Positions 32,534-42,215 of a stretch of DNA of 64,000 nt are shown one piece after another (the first letter of the stretch is position 1; every line of letters begins with the position of its first letter). Location: the NCBI GenBank assembly GCA_965200005.1, contig OZ241331.1, forward strand, positions 1,302,001 through 1,366,000, read 5' to 3'. The translations under genes and the position numbers were made by a program. The notes under the pieces are model-generated. The model saw only the letters and a program-made list of their open reading frames with translations. It was not told where the DNA came from and searched no databases. Source of the stretch: Aldehydirespirator sp965200005. GTDB taxonomy: Bacteria > Actinomycetota > Acidimicrobiia > Acidimicrobiales > Aldehydirespiratoraceae.

Positions 32534-33526
32534 CTACGGGATTAGGAGAATCTTGCCGGCGATTGTGCGTCCGGTTAGTAGTCGGTGAGAGTCGGCTGCT
32601 TCAGCGAGTGGTAGCCGTGCGGCGATGCGCACATCGAGTTGACCCGAGGCGATCCAACCGAACACTTCACTCGTGCGCGCGTCTGCTTCTTGTCGGCTGG
32701 CGAGAAAGTCCCACAGTTTTGGTCGGGTTAGCCAGGCCGACTTCGGGGTCAGGTGAAGCGGGGGTTTGGGCTCCACCGCTCCCGATGCATTACCGAAGGT
32801 AACCATGGCTCCGCGGACGCGCAGCAGTTCCATGCTGGCGTCATACACAGCCGCACCAACTCCGTCATAGACAACATCAATGGCATTGGGGCCCACGGCG
32901 GCCTCCACACCAGCAATGAGATCCGTTGTCGTGTAGTTGACAACGTGATCGGCACCAGCGGAACGTGCGATCTCAGCTTTCGCATCACTGCCGACGGTCG
33001 CTACCACCTCTGCACCGCGCAGCTTTGCCATCTGCACGATCAGCCTGCCGGTGCCTCCAGCCCCGGCGTGGACCAGGCAAAGGTCACCTTCACGCAAGCG
33101 TGGGCAGTCGCTGATCAAGTAGTGAGCGGTTAGCCCCTGGATGCCAATTGAAGCGGCAGTCTCAAGGTCTACGGTCTCGGGCACCTTGTACGCAACCGCC
33201 GTGTTCACGGCCACATGGGTGGCGTAGGAGTCGCCAGAGCCAGCCCAAGCAACCCTGTCACCAATCGCAAAGTCCTCTACGCCAGAACCCGTGGCTATGA
33301 CAGTGCCGGAGCCTTCTTGGCCAAGAACTGTGGGCAACGGCAACTCGTAGAGGCCCGAGCAGTGGTAGGTGTCGATGAAGTTCACTCCTGCTGCGGCGAC
33401 CTCCACGAGGACCTGACCCTCACCGGGAACAGGCATAGGCAGATCGGTGACTTCCATCACCTCGGGCCCTCCGTGTGAAGCGATCTGCACGGCTGTGATC
33501 GTTGAAGGGGCGCTGTCTGTAGCCAT
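32534..33526 (-). CDS. NADPH:quinone oxidoreductase, zinc-free MDR family
   Basis: 330 aa medium-chain dehydrogenase/reductase. The N-terminal GroES-like half shows VEVAAAGVNFIDTYHCSGLYELPLPTVLGQEGSGTV without zinc ligands. The Rossmann half has LVHAGAGGTGRLIVQMAKLRGAEVVATV with the dinucleotide-binding AGAGGTG. The C-terminus is LLTGRTIAGKILLIP. It reduces quinones or enones with NADPH by family analogy. Divergent from the aldehyde dehydrogenase gene, sharing a 164-base intergenic region. Confidence 0.93.
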   Translation of the reverse strand: MATDSAPSTITAVQIASHGGPEVMEVTDLPMPVPGEGQVLVEVAAAGVNFIDTYHCSGLYELPLPTVLGQEGSGTVIATGSGVEDFAIGDRVAWAGSGDSYATHVAVNTAVAYKVPETVDLETAASIGIQGLTAHYLISDCPRLREGDLCLVHAGAGGTGRLIVQMAKLRGAEVVATVGSDAKAEIARSAGADHVVNYTTTDLIAGVEAAVGPNAIDVVYDGVGAAVYDASMELLRVRGAMVTFGNASGAVEPKPPLHLTPKSAWLTRPKLWDFLASRQEADARTSEVFGWIASGQLDVRIAARLPLAEAADSHRLLTGRTIAGKILLIP

Positions 33527-33690
33527 GTGAGTTCTCCTAGCGAGTGTTGTCCAGAGAGTTGCTGCGAGTCGGGGTTGTAGCTGGGTCGGCCGTGACGGTC
33601 ACGGCAGTGTTGGGGCCGCGGACAGCGACACATTCTCGCAGCCAAACTGCGCAGATATACGATCGCGATCCGCGGCGAGAGGAGCTAAGC

Positions 33691-35118
33691 ATGCAGACCC
33701 AGATGCTGATAGGTGGTCGCTGGCAAAGTGGCGCTGACCAGAAGCGGATTGGCGTGCTTGACCCGTCAAACGGCGACCGTGTCGCAGAAGTAGCAGCCGG
33801 CACTCCCGCCGATGCGCTAGCTGCGTGTGATGCTGCGGCGGATGCTCAGGTTCGTTGGGCTGCGACCCCGCCACGAACCCGCTCCGAGATCCTGCGGGCT
33901 TGTCACTTGATCTTGCTTGAGCACTCAGCTGAAGTCGCGGAGTTGATCACCCTCGAACACGGCAAACCGCTAGCCGATGCCGTCGGTGAGGTGGCTTATG
34001 CGGCCGAGTTCTTCCGCTGGAACGCCGAAGAGGCGGTACGAATCCACGGCACCATTGGTGTTGCCCCGGCTGGAGACAAGCGCATCATCACCAGGCACCC
34101 ACCGGTGGGAGTGGTGGCGATGATCACCCCGTGGAACTTCCCCGCAGCGATGATTACCCGCAAGGTCGCCCCCGCCCTAGCTGCTGGCAACGCAGTTGTG
34201 ATCAAACCCGCACGTGACACCCCACTCACGGCTCTGCGGGTAGCCGAACTCCTTCAGGAAGCGGGCGTGCCCGCGGGTGTGGTCAATGTCGTGCCCACCC
34301 GTTCATCTGGTGATTGGTTCGAGGCGGTGGTTGACCATCATGCGGTGCGGATGGTGTCCTTTACTGGTTCGACTGAGGTCGGGCGGATCCTGCTGCGACG
34401 CTGCGCTGATCGTGTGCTCAAGGTTTGCATGGAACTAGGCGGCAACGCTCCCTTCGTCGTGTTTGATGACGCAGATCTCGAGGCCGCGGTCGAAGGTGCG
34501 ATGATCGCAAAGATGCGCCACTCCGCTGAGGCATGCACCGCCGCCAACCGGTTCTTTGTCGAATCCCAGATTCATGATGACTTCGTTGAGTGTCTGAGCG
34601 ACGCCATGGGTTCGATGAAGGTCGGCAATGGTTTCGAGGAAGGCGTCACCTGTGGGCCGATGATCAACGCAAGTTCCGTAAGCAATATCGAAGGCTTGGT
34701 GCAGTGAGCCGTCAGCAACGGAGCATCGAGGGTTACTGGCAAGGGTCCGATGGAAGGCCCGGGGTTTTTCTATGAGCCGACAGTCTTGGCGGGGGTCGAT
34801 TCGCAGTCGCCTATCACCCATGAGGAGATTTTCGGCCCGGTCGCACCGGTGATCTCATTTAAGGACACCGATGCGATGGTGGCTGCTGCGAACGACACCG
34901 AGATGGGACTCATCGGCTACGTCTACACCAAGGATCTTGCTCGGGGTCTAAGTGTCGCCGAACGTATCGAGGCCGGGATGATGGCAATCAACAAGGGTGC
35001 CCTGTCAGACCCGGCCGCTCCCTTTGGTGGGATGAAGCAGTCGGGACTTGGGCGTGAGGGTGCCAGCGAAGGCATCTACGAGTTTTGCGAGACCCAATAC
35101 ATCGGCGTCGACTGGTAA
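33691..35118 (+). pseudogene. NAD(P)-dependent aldehyde dehydrogenase (succinate-semialdehyde type) interrupted by in-frame TGA
   Basis: ATG 33691 (after GAGAGGAG) opens MQTQMLIGGRWQSGADQKRI and the frame runs to TGA at 34705-34707. It continues in the same frame AVSNGASRVTGKGPMEGPGFFYEPTVLAGV to the end at 35118. The whole frame is 475 codons, the normal family length, so only one codon is wrong. The catalytic Glu (CMELGGNAPF) and Cys (AEACTAANRFF) precede the stop. The oligomerisation and hinge segment (KQSGLGREGASEGIYEFCETQYIGVDW) follows it. Relatives have a small or acidic residue there; a Gly GGA or Arg CGA codon is one substitution away from TGA. A truncated enzyme would be inactive. 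Confidence 0.85.
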
Positions 35119-35235
35119 CTCAAGCGCCAGTAGCGGCAGCAAAGTTCTGCTAGTGGAGGGGCTAGCTCGCCCAGTCGCTTCTGTCCGATCTTGGCAAAAC
35201 GGACGCTATGGGATGTAGGCGAACGATGGTCTCGC

Positions 35236-36987
35236 TTATCTGCCTCTAGCCCTAGCCGACCTTGCCGCGGCTCTCCGCGCCGCAAGTTGAGCTTTGCGTT
35301 TGCGCTGTTTCTCGCGTTGCATGGCCTGTTTCTGGCGGTGTTTCTGGATCTTGGCCCACTCGTCACGCAACCCGACCGTGCGATGAAAGACCATCTGTTC
35401 CTGCGAGTCACGTGCAAAGTAACCAAGTCGCTCGAACTGAACGACCTCACCGGCAGGAGTGTCGGCTAGGGCCGGTTCGAGCTTGACATTAGTGAGGATC
35501 TTGCGGGAGTCGGGGTTGTAGCTGTCAAGCGGGTCACTCCCACCAGCACCAGGATGGGCATCGCCGAATAGACGGTCGTATAGGCCAACCCGACCGTCTA
35601 TTGCGTGATCGGCTGAGACCCAGTGAATCGTTGCTCGTACCCTGCGGCCATCTGGAGCATGCCCCCCGCCCGTCTCGGGGTCATAGGTGCAGCACAACCT
35701 CTCAACTCGACCCTCAACACTGGTTTCCACATCGTTGCAACGCAGGAAATAGCCGGCGCGTAGTCGCACCTCACGGCCGGGGGCGAGCCGGAAGAACTTG
35801 CGAGGAGGATCGACCATGAAGTCGTCCCGTTCGATCCAGAGTCTCTTCGTGAACGGCACCTGCCGAGTACCGGCACCGGCATCTTCGGGATTGTTGATTG
35901 CCGGCCGCCACTCCACATGACCATCGGGCCAGTTGTCGATCACGACCTCGAGCGGCCGCAACACAGCCATCCGTCGTAGCGCGTAACGGTTGTGATGTCG
36001 ACGCACAAACGACTCGAGGAGTTCGATCTCATGCACACCATCGACTCGAGCGACTCCGATGTGCGCGCAGAAGGCTCTGATGGCTTCGGGTGGATAGCCC
36101 CGGCGTCTCAAACCTCGCAGCGTCGGCATGCGAGGATCATCCCAACCGTCCACAAGCCCCCTTTCAACGAGCTGGTTGAGCTGGCGCTTGGAGGTGACGG
36201 TGTGGGTGAGATTCAGGCGAGCAAACTCGTACTGGCGTGGCTGTTCGTAGGGCAACTGAAGGTGTTCGAGATACCAGTCATATAGCGGGCGGTGTGCATC
36301 GAACTCGAGGCTGCATAGCGAGTGGGTGACACCTTCGATGGCATCGCTTTGCCCGTGCGCCCAGTCATAAGTGGGGTAGATGCACCACTGGCGGGCTGTG
36401 CGGAAGTGCTCTGCATGACGGATGCGATACATGATCGGGTCACGCATCAACATGTTCGGGTGCGTCATGTCGATCTTGGCTCGCAGAACACGGGTGCCAT
36501 CAGCGAAATCCCCTGCACGCATCTGGCGCAGCAGCGTCAGGTTCTCTTGGATGCTGCGATCCCGCCAGGGGCTCTCAGTGCCAGGGTTGGAGAAGTCACC
36601 ACGGGTTGACGAGATCGTCTCGGCATCCTGGTCGTCCACGTAGGCGAGCCCGTCAAGAACTAGCTGTTCAGCCCATTCATAGAGCTGCTCGAAGTAGTCC
36701 GAGGCGTAGCGAGTTTCGCCATCGGGCTCAAGGCCCAGCCAGACAATGTCATCGGCGATGGCCTGGGCATAATCGGCACTCTCACCTTCGGGATTGGTGT
36801 CATCGAAGCGCAGCTTGCAAATGCCGGCGTTCTCGGCTGCAACCCCAAAGTTCAAGCAGGCTGCCTTGGCATGGCCGATGTGTGGGTAGCCGTTGGGTTC
36901 CGGCGGAAAGCGAGTCTGCACCCTGCCGCCGAACGTCCCCGCTGCGTTGTCGGCTTCTACCTGTTCTCGGATGTAGTCAAGCCCCAC
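35236..36987 (-). CDS. glnS: glutaminyl-tRNA synthetase
   Basis: Charges tRNA-Gln directly. From GTG 36987 (VGLDYIREQVEADNAAGTFGG) it is 583 aa; the frame is open 50 codons further upstream but that part has no homology. HIGH motif is RFPPEPNGYPHIGHAKA, followed by LRFDDTNPEGE and YPTYDWAHGQSDAIEGVTHSLCSLEF. The KMSKS loop reads TVTSKRQLNQL instead of the usual VMSKR. The anticodon-binding beta-barrels follow (WIERDDFMVDPPRKFFRLAPG), and a lysine/arginine-rich tail of ~35 residues ends the protein. Most actinobacteria make Gln-tRNA through GatCAB, so glnS here is a useful lineage marker. Related GluRS is excluded by the Gln-type C-terminal domain. Confidence 0.93.
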   Translation of the reverse strand: MGLDYIREQVEADNAAGTFGGRVQTRFPPEPNGYPHIGHAKAACLNFGVAAENAGICKLRFDDTNPEGESADYAQAIADDIVWLGLEPDGETRYASDYFEQLYEWAEQLVLDGLAYVDDQDAETISSTRGDFSNPGTESPWRDRSIQENLTLLRQMRAGDFADGTRVLRAKIDMTHPNMLMRDPIMYRIRHAEHFRTARQWCIYPTYDWAHGQSDAIEGVTHSLCSLEFDAHRPLYDWYLEHLQLPYEQPRQYEFARLNLTHTVTSKRQLNQLVERGLVDGWDDPRMPTLRGLRRRGYPPEAIRAFCAHIGVARVDGVHEIELLESFVRRHHNRYALRRMAVLRPLEVVIDNWPDGHVEWRPAINNPEDAGAGTRQVPFTKRLWIERDDFMVDPPRKFFRLAPGREVRLRAGYFLRCNDVETSVEGRVERLCCTYDPETGGGHAPDGRRVRATIHWVSADHAIDGRVGLYDRLFGDAHPGAGGSDPLDSYNPDSRKILTNVKLEPALADTPAGEVVQFERLGYFARDSQEQMVFHRTVGLRDEWAKIQKHRQKQAMQREKQRKRKAQLAARRAAARSARARGR

Positions 36988-37207
36988 CCGCGAGTTCCTA
37001 GCAGCCCTTACCCCCCACGCCAACAACCACGTCGCACACGTCGGCTTGCGGTGAGGCCTTTCCTTGGTCCCAGAGCACAGTGCTGAAGCACGCGGCGGCA
37101 ACAGACACGGAAGGTGCCTTGTGTAACACCGTTGCAATCATCAAAACCATATGGAAAATAGTGTTAATTAAGCAGAACTTGTGTACTCATCCGATAACGT
37201 TTCGGCC

Positions 37208-37567
37208 ATGGGACTAATGCATGCGACAGTTACGGTGCGGAATCCGGCAGATCCGACGCGCGCATCGGACATTGACTTTCTGGTTGACACTGGCGCCTAT
37301 GACTGCCTTGTGCCGCGTAGGCAACTTGAGGCGATCGGGCTAGTGGCCAAAGGCACTCGGGTCTATCGCCTGGCCGACGGAAGCCAGTTGCGGTTTGACA
37401 CCACAGTGGCTGAAGTTGAATACAAGTCTGACGTCGTCGGCATGACGGTGATCATGGGGGCAGACGAAGCCATTCCGCTTCTAGGGGCGATTGCGCTTGA
37501 GGCGCTCGGCCTTGAGGTAGATCCCGTGAACAAACGCCTGCATCGAGTTCCCGCCATTTGCCTTTAG
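37208..37567 (+). CDS. clan AA (retropepsin-like) aspartic protease domain protein
   Basis: 119 aa from ATG 37208 (an upstream start at 37181 is also open). The single-domain retropepsin signature is DFLVDTGAYDCLVPRRQLEAIGL, with the catalytic DTGA, and the second flap and hydrophobic-Gly region is PLLGAIALEALGLEVDPVNKRL. Such proteins act as homodimers; cellular roles in bacteria are mostly unknown. It lies behind an AT-rich gap (about 37130-37180), divergent from glnS. Confidence 0.88.
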   Translation: MGLMHATVTVRNPADPTRASDIDFLVDTGAYDCLVPRRQLEAIGLVAKGTRVYRLADGSQLRFDTTVAEVEYKSDVVGMTVIMGADEAIPLLGAIALEALGLEVDPVNKRLHRVPAICL

Positions 37568-37607
37568 GCGAGTCGCTTGGCAGCGTGAGAGTACGAAGCG
37601 GGGAGAC

Positions 37608-38339
37608 TTACGCGCCGCTTTGGCCTAGGTAGGAGGCTCTTAGTTCTGGGTGTGAGAGGAGGTTCTCGGCTGTGTCATCGAGGACTACTCGACCGGTCTG
37701 TAACACCCAGCCACGATCAGCGATTGAAAGTGCCATGTTGGCGTTCTGTTCGACCATGAACACGGTCATGCCTGTCGCGTGAATCTGTTGGATCAACTCA
37801 AAGTTCTGCTGCACTAGTGCTGGTGCCAGACCCATGGATGGTTCATCCATCAATAGCACTCGGGGCTTTGCCATTAGGGCTCGGCCCATTGCAACCATCT
37901 GCTGTTCTCCGCCCGAAAGAGTCCCTGCCTTCTGATTGAGCCGCTCCTTGACGCGCGGAAACAACTCAAAGACTCGCTGCATGTCTTCGGCAATGGCAGC
38001 GCTGTCGGAGCGCAGATAAGCACCGAGTTCCAGGTTGTCGCGCACCGTTAGACGCTGGAATAGGCGCCGGTTTTCGGGAACCATTGTCACGCCGCGAGCC
38101 ACCCGGTAGCTCGTTGGCTTGTCGTTGACTACCTCACCGTCAAGTACGACCTCGCCTGAGGTGGGTTTGAGCATCCCCAGCAGCGTCTTCAGGGTTGTTG
38201 ATTTGCCGCTGGCGTTACCTCCGAGCAGGCATACCAACTCACCCTTGTAGATCTCCAGATCAACGTCACGAAGCGCATGCACGGCCCCGTAATGGGCGTT
38301 GACCCCGCGCATCTCAAGGAGCGGGATGGCACCACTCAT
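37608..38339 (-). CDS. livF: branched-chain amino-acid-type ABC transporter ATP-binding protein LivF
   Basis: Cytosolic ATPase of the HAAT/Liv importer. Walker A LLGGNASGKSTTLKTLL (the NAS variant typical of LivF), Q-loop region MVPENRRLFQRLTV, signature LSGGEQQMVAMGRALMAKPRVLLMDEPSMGLAP with Walker B, and the H-loop region ending VFMVEQN. 243 aa from ATG 38339; a TTG three codons upstream is in frame but the AGGAG site fits the ATG. Last gene of the minus-strand livK-H-M-G-F operon. Confidence 0.95.
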   Translation of the reverse strand: MSGAIPLLEMRGVNAHYGAVHALRDVDLEIYKGELVCLLGGNASGKSTTLKTLLGMLKPTSGEVVLDGEVVNDKPTSYRVARGVTMVPENRRLFQRLTVRDNLELGAYLRSDSAAIAEDMQRVFELFPRVKERLNQKAGTLSGGEQQMVAMGRALMAKPRVLLMDEPSMGLAPALVQQNFELIQQIHATGMTVFMVEQNANMALSIADRGWVLQTGRVVLDDTAENLLSHPELRASYLGQSGA

Positions 38340-38388
38340 CGGAACCAACTCCTAGCGGGATGTGGACGGCTCGTTGCTAGCGGGTGGC

Positions 38389-39204
38389 TCACGTGGTTGC
38401 CGCCCCGCTACCCAGATATGCCTCGATCACCGCCGGATCAGTCGAGACGTCGTCGTAGGCTCCCTCGGCGATCTTGACGCCATGATCGAGCACCACAACC
38501 CGATCAGACACCTCACGCACTACCTCCATGTCGTGTTCGATCACGACAATGGCAAAGCCCCACTCGTCACGCAGGCGTCCGATCATCTGCGTCAACTCAG
38601 CGGACTCAACGGGGTTCATGCCCGCAACCGGCTCATCAAGCAGGATGAGTTTGGGCTGAGTGGCCATCGCCCTGGCGATCTCGAGGCGGCGACGGTTGGC
38701 GTATGAGAGCGTGAAGGCAGGCTGATCAAAGCGGTATCCGACAAGACGAGTACCGAAGAACGACAGGACCTCTCTTGCTCGTTGGCGGATCTCAGCTTCC
38801 TCTCGCCTAAACGCTTTCGTGTAGAACAATGCTCCGAAGGCGTGCTGGCGGGTACGGCAATGCTGAGAAACCATCACGTTTTCAAGCACTGTCATATTGG
38901 CAAAGAGGCGCACATTCTGAAATGTGCGAGCAATTCCACGGGCAGTTACGCGATTGGGATCAAGGCCATGCAGTGACTCGCCTTCAAATAGGATTTCACC
39001 TGCAGAGGTGGCAACGGTTGCCGTTATGGCATTAAACAGCGTGGTCTTGCCCGCACCGTTTGGTCCGATTACAGAGACGATCTCACCGTCAAACACCTGC
39101 ATGTCGAGTTGGTCAAGAGCATGCAAACCACCAAAGTCGACGCTGAGCTTGCGAGTCTCAAGCAGCGGACCGCCCGTGGAGTCAGCAATAGTGGAGGTGG
39201 TCAT
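38389..39204 (-). CDS. livG: branched-chain amino-acid-type ABC transporter ATP-binding protein LivG
   Basis: Second ATPase of the importer. Walker A GPNGAGKTTLFNAITA, Q-loop GIARTFQNVRLFANMTVLENVMV, signature LSYANRRRLEIARAMATQPKLILLDEPVAGMNP, and VIEHDMEVVREVSDRVVVLDHG. The long insert between Q-loop and signature is typical of LivG. 271 aa. Its ATG overlaps the livM stop by four bases. Confidence 0.95.
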   Translation of the reverse strand: MTTSTIADSTGGPLLETRKLSVDFGGLHALDQLDMQVFDGEIVSVIGPNGAGKTTLFNAITATVATSAGEILFEGESLHGLDPNRVTARGIARTFQNVRLFANMTVLENVMVSQHCRTRQHAFGALFYTKAFRREEAEIRQRAREVLSFFGTRLVGYRFDQPAFTLSYANRRRLEIARAMATQPKLILLDEPVAGMNPVESAELTQMIGRLRDEWGFAIVVIEHDMEVVREVSDRVVVLDHGVKIAEGAYDDVSTDPAVIEAYLGSGAATT

Positions 39205-41042
39205 GCTGGCCGTGCGGCCTCGGCGTCGCCGTTGTCGCCGCTGCTCGCTTGGGGGCCGGCAGTCTGTTCCTTGAGCCAGGCGTCCTGTGCCATCTCTTGT
39301 TGATGCAACTCACGTGAACGCCGCACACTCGGGATCAAGCCCTCCGGGCGGGCCAGCATCATCCAAACCAATAAAGCGCCATAGATGAGCAGCTTGAACT
39401 CAGAGAACTCTGCGAGCAGACCGGGTTGTTTGGGTCCGCCTAACACCCCGATGAGCACCACTGAACCGGCAATGACACCAACGATGTTGCCCATACCACC
39501 AAAGATGACAACTACGAGAATCACGATCGAAACCATGATCAAGAAACTCGCCGGGAACACAGAACCGACCTTCGCAGCAAAGATCGCTCCGCTAAAGGAA
39601 CCCAGCACAGCACCAACAACAAAGGCAAGCAGTTTCACGTTCACTGTGTTGATACCCATGGCTTCGGCAACGGTCTCGTCTTCACGCACGGCCATCCAAG
39701 CCCGGCCTAAACGTGATCGTTCCAGACGCCATGAGACATACACGGTTATCGCACAGAACGCCAGTACAAGGTAGAAGACTTTGCGAGGGTCGGTACCTGC
39801 GACTTCGGTTACACCGAAGATTCCTGCGGCGGGCACCTTGGTGATGCCTTGTGAGCCACCGAACCAGCCCGAAAGCCAGTCAGACAGGAACAGCAAGCGA
39901 ATGATTTCACCAAAACCAAGAGTGACAATTGCCAGATAGTCACCGCGCATCCGGATCACTGGAGCACCGATAAACAACCCCACAAGACCTGTAATGATCA
40001 CCACAAAGATCAAAGCCACAAACCATGGGAGTTCGGGGTTGATCCTTGGAGATGTGGCAGCCGTAAGCACCGCAGCGGAGTAACTACCTACGGCAAAGAA
40101 AGCGACATAGCCCAAATCCAGGATCCCGGCCAGGCCGACCACCACGTTGAGGCCAAGTGCGAGCAACACGAACAGGCCAACATTGGCGAGCAACTCGTTG
40201 GTGAGCTTGCCAGCAAACATCGGCAGGATCACCAGCACGGCCGCCGTCACAAGAATGCCGATGACGTTGGCTCGGTTGCGCTGCGCTCCTTCAAGTTGGG
40301 CGTAGTGGGCTTGGGCCTGTCCTAGGCGGCCCCGACTAGCGATGGCCAGCGCTCCTGATACCACGGCAAGAACCACTGCGCCATACCACTCAACACCGCC
40401 ACGGCGGGCATAGATGAAGTCGGTGAGCGCCTCCAGCCGCATCCCCTCGGCAAGGTCAACCGCTAGTGACTCCAAGATGGCCGAACCGACGACGACAAGA
40501 GCCATCGTCACCACTGCTCGGCGGCTCCGTGGCCCGAGCAATCGGAGTAAACCAGCAGCGCCCCCCATAACTGCCCCGATCAGCAACCAGATGAATACAG
40601 CGAATGTGGTGCTGTTGCCGAAGCTGAGCAACTCCAGCAGGATCGGGCTCCAGTTGACGAGCGGGTCACGTAGATCGAAGTTCGTGAGCAACACCGCTAG
40701 TAGCGAGACTCCTCCACCGGCGATAGCGCCACAAAAGGCGCCTCCAATCACCTCATGAGCGCCAGCGGAGTGAAACGGCACGCCCTCTCGCCTGATCTGG
40801 TGCCCGCTGCGATACCCGGCCGCGAACGGCAGGATCAGCAACATCAGATAGCCCATGCTCAACACGGGCTTGACCAGCACACGCTCGTCTAGGCGCACCG
40901 GCATGTTCGACAGCGAGATGAACACCTGCCCCAGCGCAGCTATCGCACCCATACGCGCAAGCCGGCGCCAGTCCTGTGCAAGCGCAGGCCGAGGAGGCGC
41001 CATCTCTATGGCAGCGTCCGGGGCGGGCGCTGTGAGGGTCAT
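39201..41042 (-). CDS. livM: branched-chain amino-acid-type ABC transporter permease LivM, with long N-terminal membrane extension
   Basis: 613 aa. The C-terminal ~330 residues are the LivM permease: LVGLAGILDLGYVAFFAVGSYSAAVL, APVIRMRGDYLAIVTLGFGEIIRLLF, and the EAA-like loop GRAWMAVREDETVAEAMGINTVNVKLLAFVVGAVLGSFSGAIFAA. The N-terminal ~270 residues add about seven hydrophobic helices (LISLSNMPVRL, GYLMLLILPFAAGYRSG and so on) that ordinary ~300-400 aa LivM proteins lack; such extended forms occur in other actinobacteria. The C-terminal tail is soluble and charged. Overlaps livH and livG by ATGA junctions. Confidence 0.93.
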   Translation of the reverse strand: MTLTAPAPDAAIEMAPPRPALAQDWRRLARMGAIAALGQVFISLSNMPVRLDERVLVKPVLSMGYLMLLILPFAAGYRSGHQIRREGVPFHSAGAHEVIGGAFCGAIAGGGVSLLAVLLTNFDLRDPLVNWSPILLELLSFGNSTTFAVFIWLLIGAVMGGAAGLLRLLGPRSRRAVVTMALVVVGSAILESLAVDLAEGMRLEALTDFIYARRGGVEWYGAVVLAVVSGALAIASRGRLGQAQAHYAQLEGAQRNRANVIGILVTAAVLVILPMFAGKLTNELLANVGLFVLLALGLNVVVGLAGILDLGYVAFFAVGSYSAAVLTAATSPRINPELPWFVALIFVVIITGLVGLFIGAPVIRMRGDYLAIVTLGFGEIIRLLFLSDWLSGWFGGSQGITKVPAAGIFGVTEVAGTDPRKVFYLVLAFCAITVYVSWRLERSRLGRAWMAVREDETVAEAMGINTVNVKLLAFVVGAVLGSFSGAIFAAKVGSVFPASFLIMVSIVILVVVIFGGMGNIVGVIAGSVVLIGVLGGPKQPGLLAEFSEFKLLIYGALLVWMMLARPEGLIPSVRRSRELHQQEMAQDAWLKEQTAGPQASSGDNGDAEAARPA

Positions 41043-42163
41043 GTTCGATCCTCGGCTGGGAGGCGCTCCCCGAACAGGCCCGCGGGCCGCAGCAACAACA
41101 CCCCGATCAACACCGCGAACGCCACCGCATCACGCAACTGTGAAACACCACTAACACCAAGGGGTTCAAGGATCAGCAGTGGCCCAACCGACTCGGCAAC
41201 ACCGATCGACAAGCCACCAGCCATTGCCCCACCGAGATGGCCGATGCCCCCCACGACAGCAGCACTGAACGCCTTGATTCCTGGGAAGAACCCGGTGGAG
41301 TGGATCACGCTGCGGAACAAGATCCCCCAGAGGATTCCCGCAAGCCCGGCCATAGCACCACCAACGGCGAAGACCTTCACGATCGTGCGGTTCACGTTGA
41401 TCCCCATCAGCGCGGCAATCTCGGCATCCTCAGCGACGGCACGCATCGCCTTGCCCGTCTTGGTGCGCTCAACGAAGTGCCACAGCGCAGCCATCGACAC
41501 CGCAGCAACCACGATCACAAGAATCTTCGAGCCCTCGATTTGCAGGAAGGTGTGCTTGCTCTTCACCCAATCTGGCACATCCGGGTAGGACTTTGCGGCC
41601 GGGCCGAGCAGCACGATGGAAGTGTTTTGGATGAAGAACGACACGCCGATCGAGGTGATCAGCGGGATCAACCGAGGCTTTCCTCGCAACGGCCGGTACG
41701 CGACACGTTCCATGATCACAGCGGTCAGCGTGCAAACAATCATCGACACGATGACGATGAAGATCAGCGAGCCGATGAAATTGCTCTCCCAGAGCCCGGC
41801 ATCGGCAAGCTTGTTGGACGTGATCATGCCGGTCATGGCGCCCACCATGAACACCTCGCCGTGGGCGAAGTTGATGAAGCCAAGCACGCCATAGACCATG
41901 GAGTAGCCGAGCGCGATCAACCCGTACATGGCGCCCTGGGCGACGCCGGAAACCACCAGTCCTCTGAATTGGGCACCGGTCAGTCCGGTCGCATCAGGGT
42001 TTGCCCAGCGGGCAAATGGATTATCGGGGTTGATCTCCTGAGCGATGAAAGCCAGCAGGCCGACCGTCACCAGCGAGATGACGGCGACCCTGAGGATTGT
42101 GAGGAACCAGTCGACGCCAGTCCGGGACGCCCCACCGCGATGGGACGCCCCGAACCGGATCAC
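41039..42163 (-). CDS. livH: branched-chain amino-acid-type ABC transporter permease LivH
   Basis: 374 aa, about eight transmembrane helices. The family blocks are GVAQGAMYGLIALGYSMVYGVLGFINFAHGEVFMVGA, VAYRPLRGKPRLIPLITSIGVSFFIQN and TKTGKAMRAVAEDAEIAALMGINVNRTIVKVFAVGGAMAGLAGIL (coupling loop to the ATPase). The ~80-residue N-terminal part contains an extra helix before the conserved core. Partners are LivM (overlapping), LivG, LivF and LivK. Confidence 0.95.
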   Translation of the reverse strand: MIRFGASHRGGASRTGVDWFLTILRVAVISLVTVGLLAFIAQEINPDNPFARWANPDATGLTGAQFRGLVVSGVAQGAMYGLIALGYSMVYGVLGFINFAHGEVFMVGAMTGMITSNKLADAGLWESNFIGSLIFIVIVSMIVCTLTAVIMERVAYRPLRGKPRLIPLITSIGVSFFIQNTSIVLLGPAAKSYPDVPDWVKSKHTFLQIEGSKILVIVVAAVSMAALWHFVERTKTGKAMRAVAEDAEIAALMGINVNRTIVKVFAVGGAMAGLAGILWGILFRSVIHSTGFFPGIKAFSAAVVGGIGHLGGAMAGGLSIGVAESVGPLLILEPLGVSGVSQLRDAVAFAVLIGVLLLRPAGLFGERLPAEDRT

Positions 42164-42215
42164 TGTCTAGCCCCTAGCAATGCAACAGCATGGGGTAACT
42201 GTTGAGTCGAACTCC

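Noticed and set aside
21153..34707. Stop-codon recoding (TGA or TAG read as Trp) to explain the in-frame stops
   Set aside because: Many intact genes end in TGA, TAG and TAA and use TGG for Trp; the lesions involve all three stop codons, so a code change is not supported.
34690..34740. Selenocysteine at the aldehyde dehydrogenase TGA
   Set aside because: The position is not catalytic in the family, the active-site Cys is intact elsewhere, and nothing suggests Sec use.
41237..42205. 322-codon plus-strand frame
   Set aside because: His/Asp/Arg-rich shadow of livH; no motif or ribosome site.
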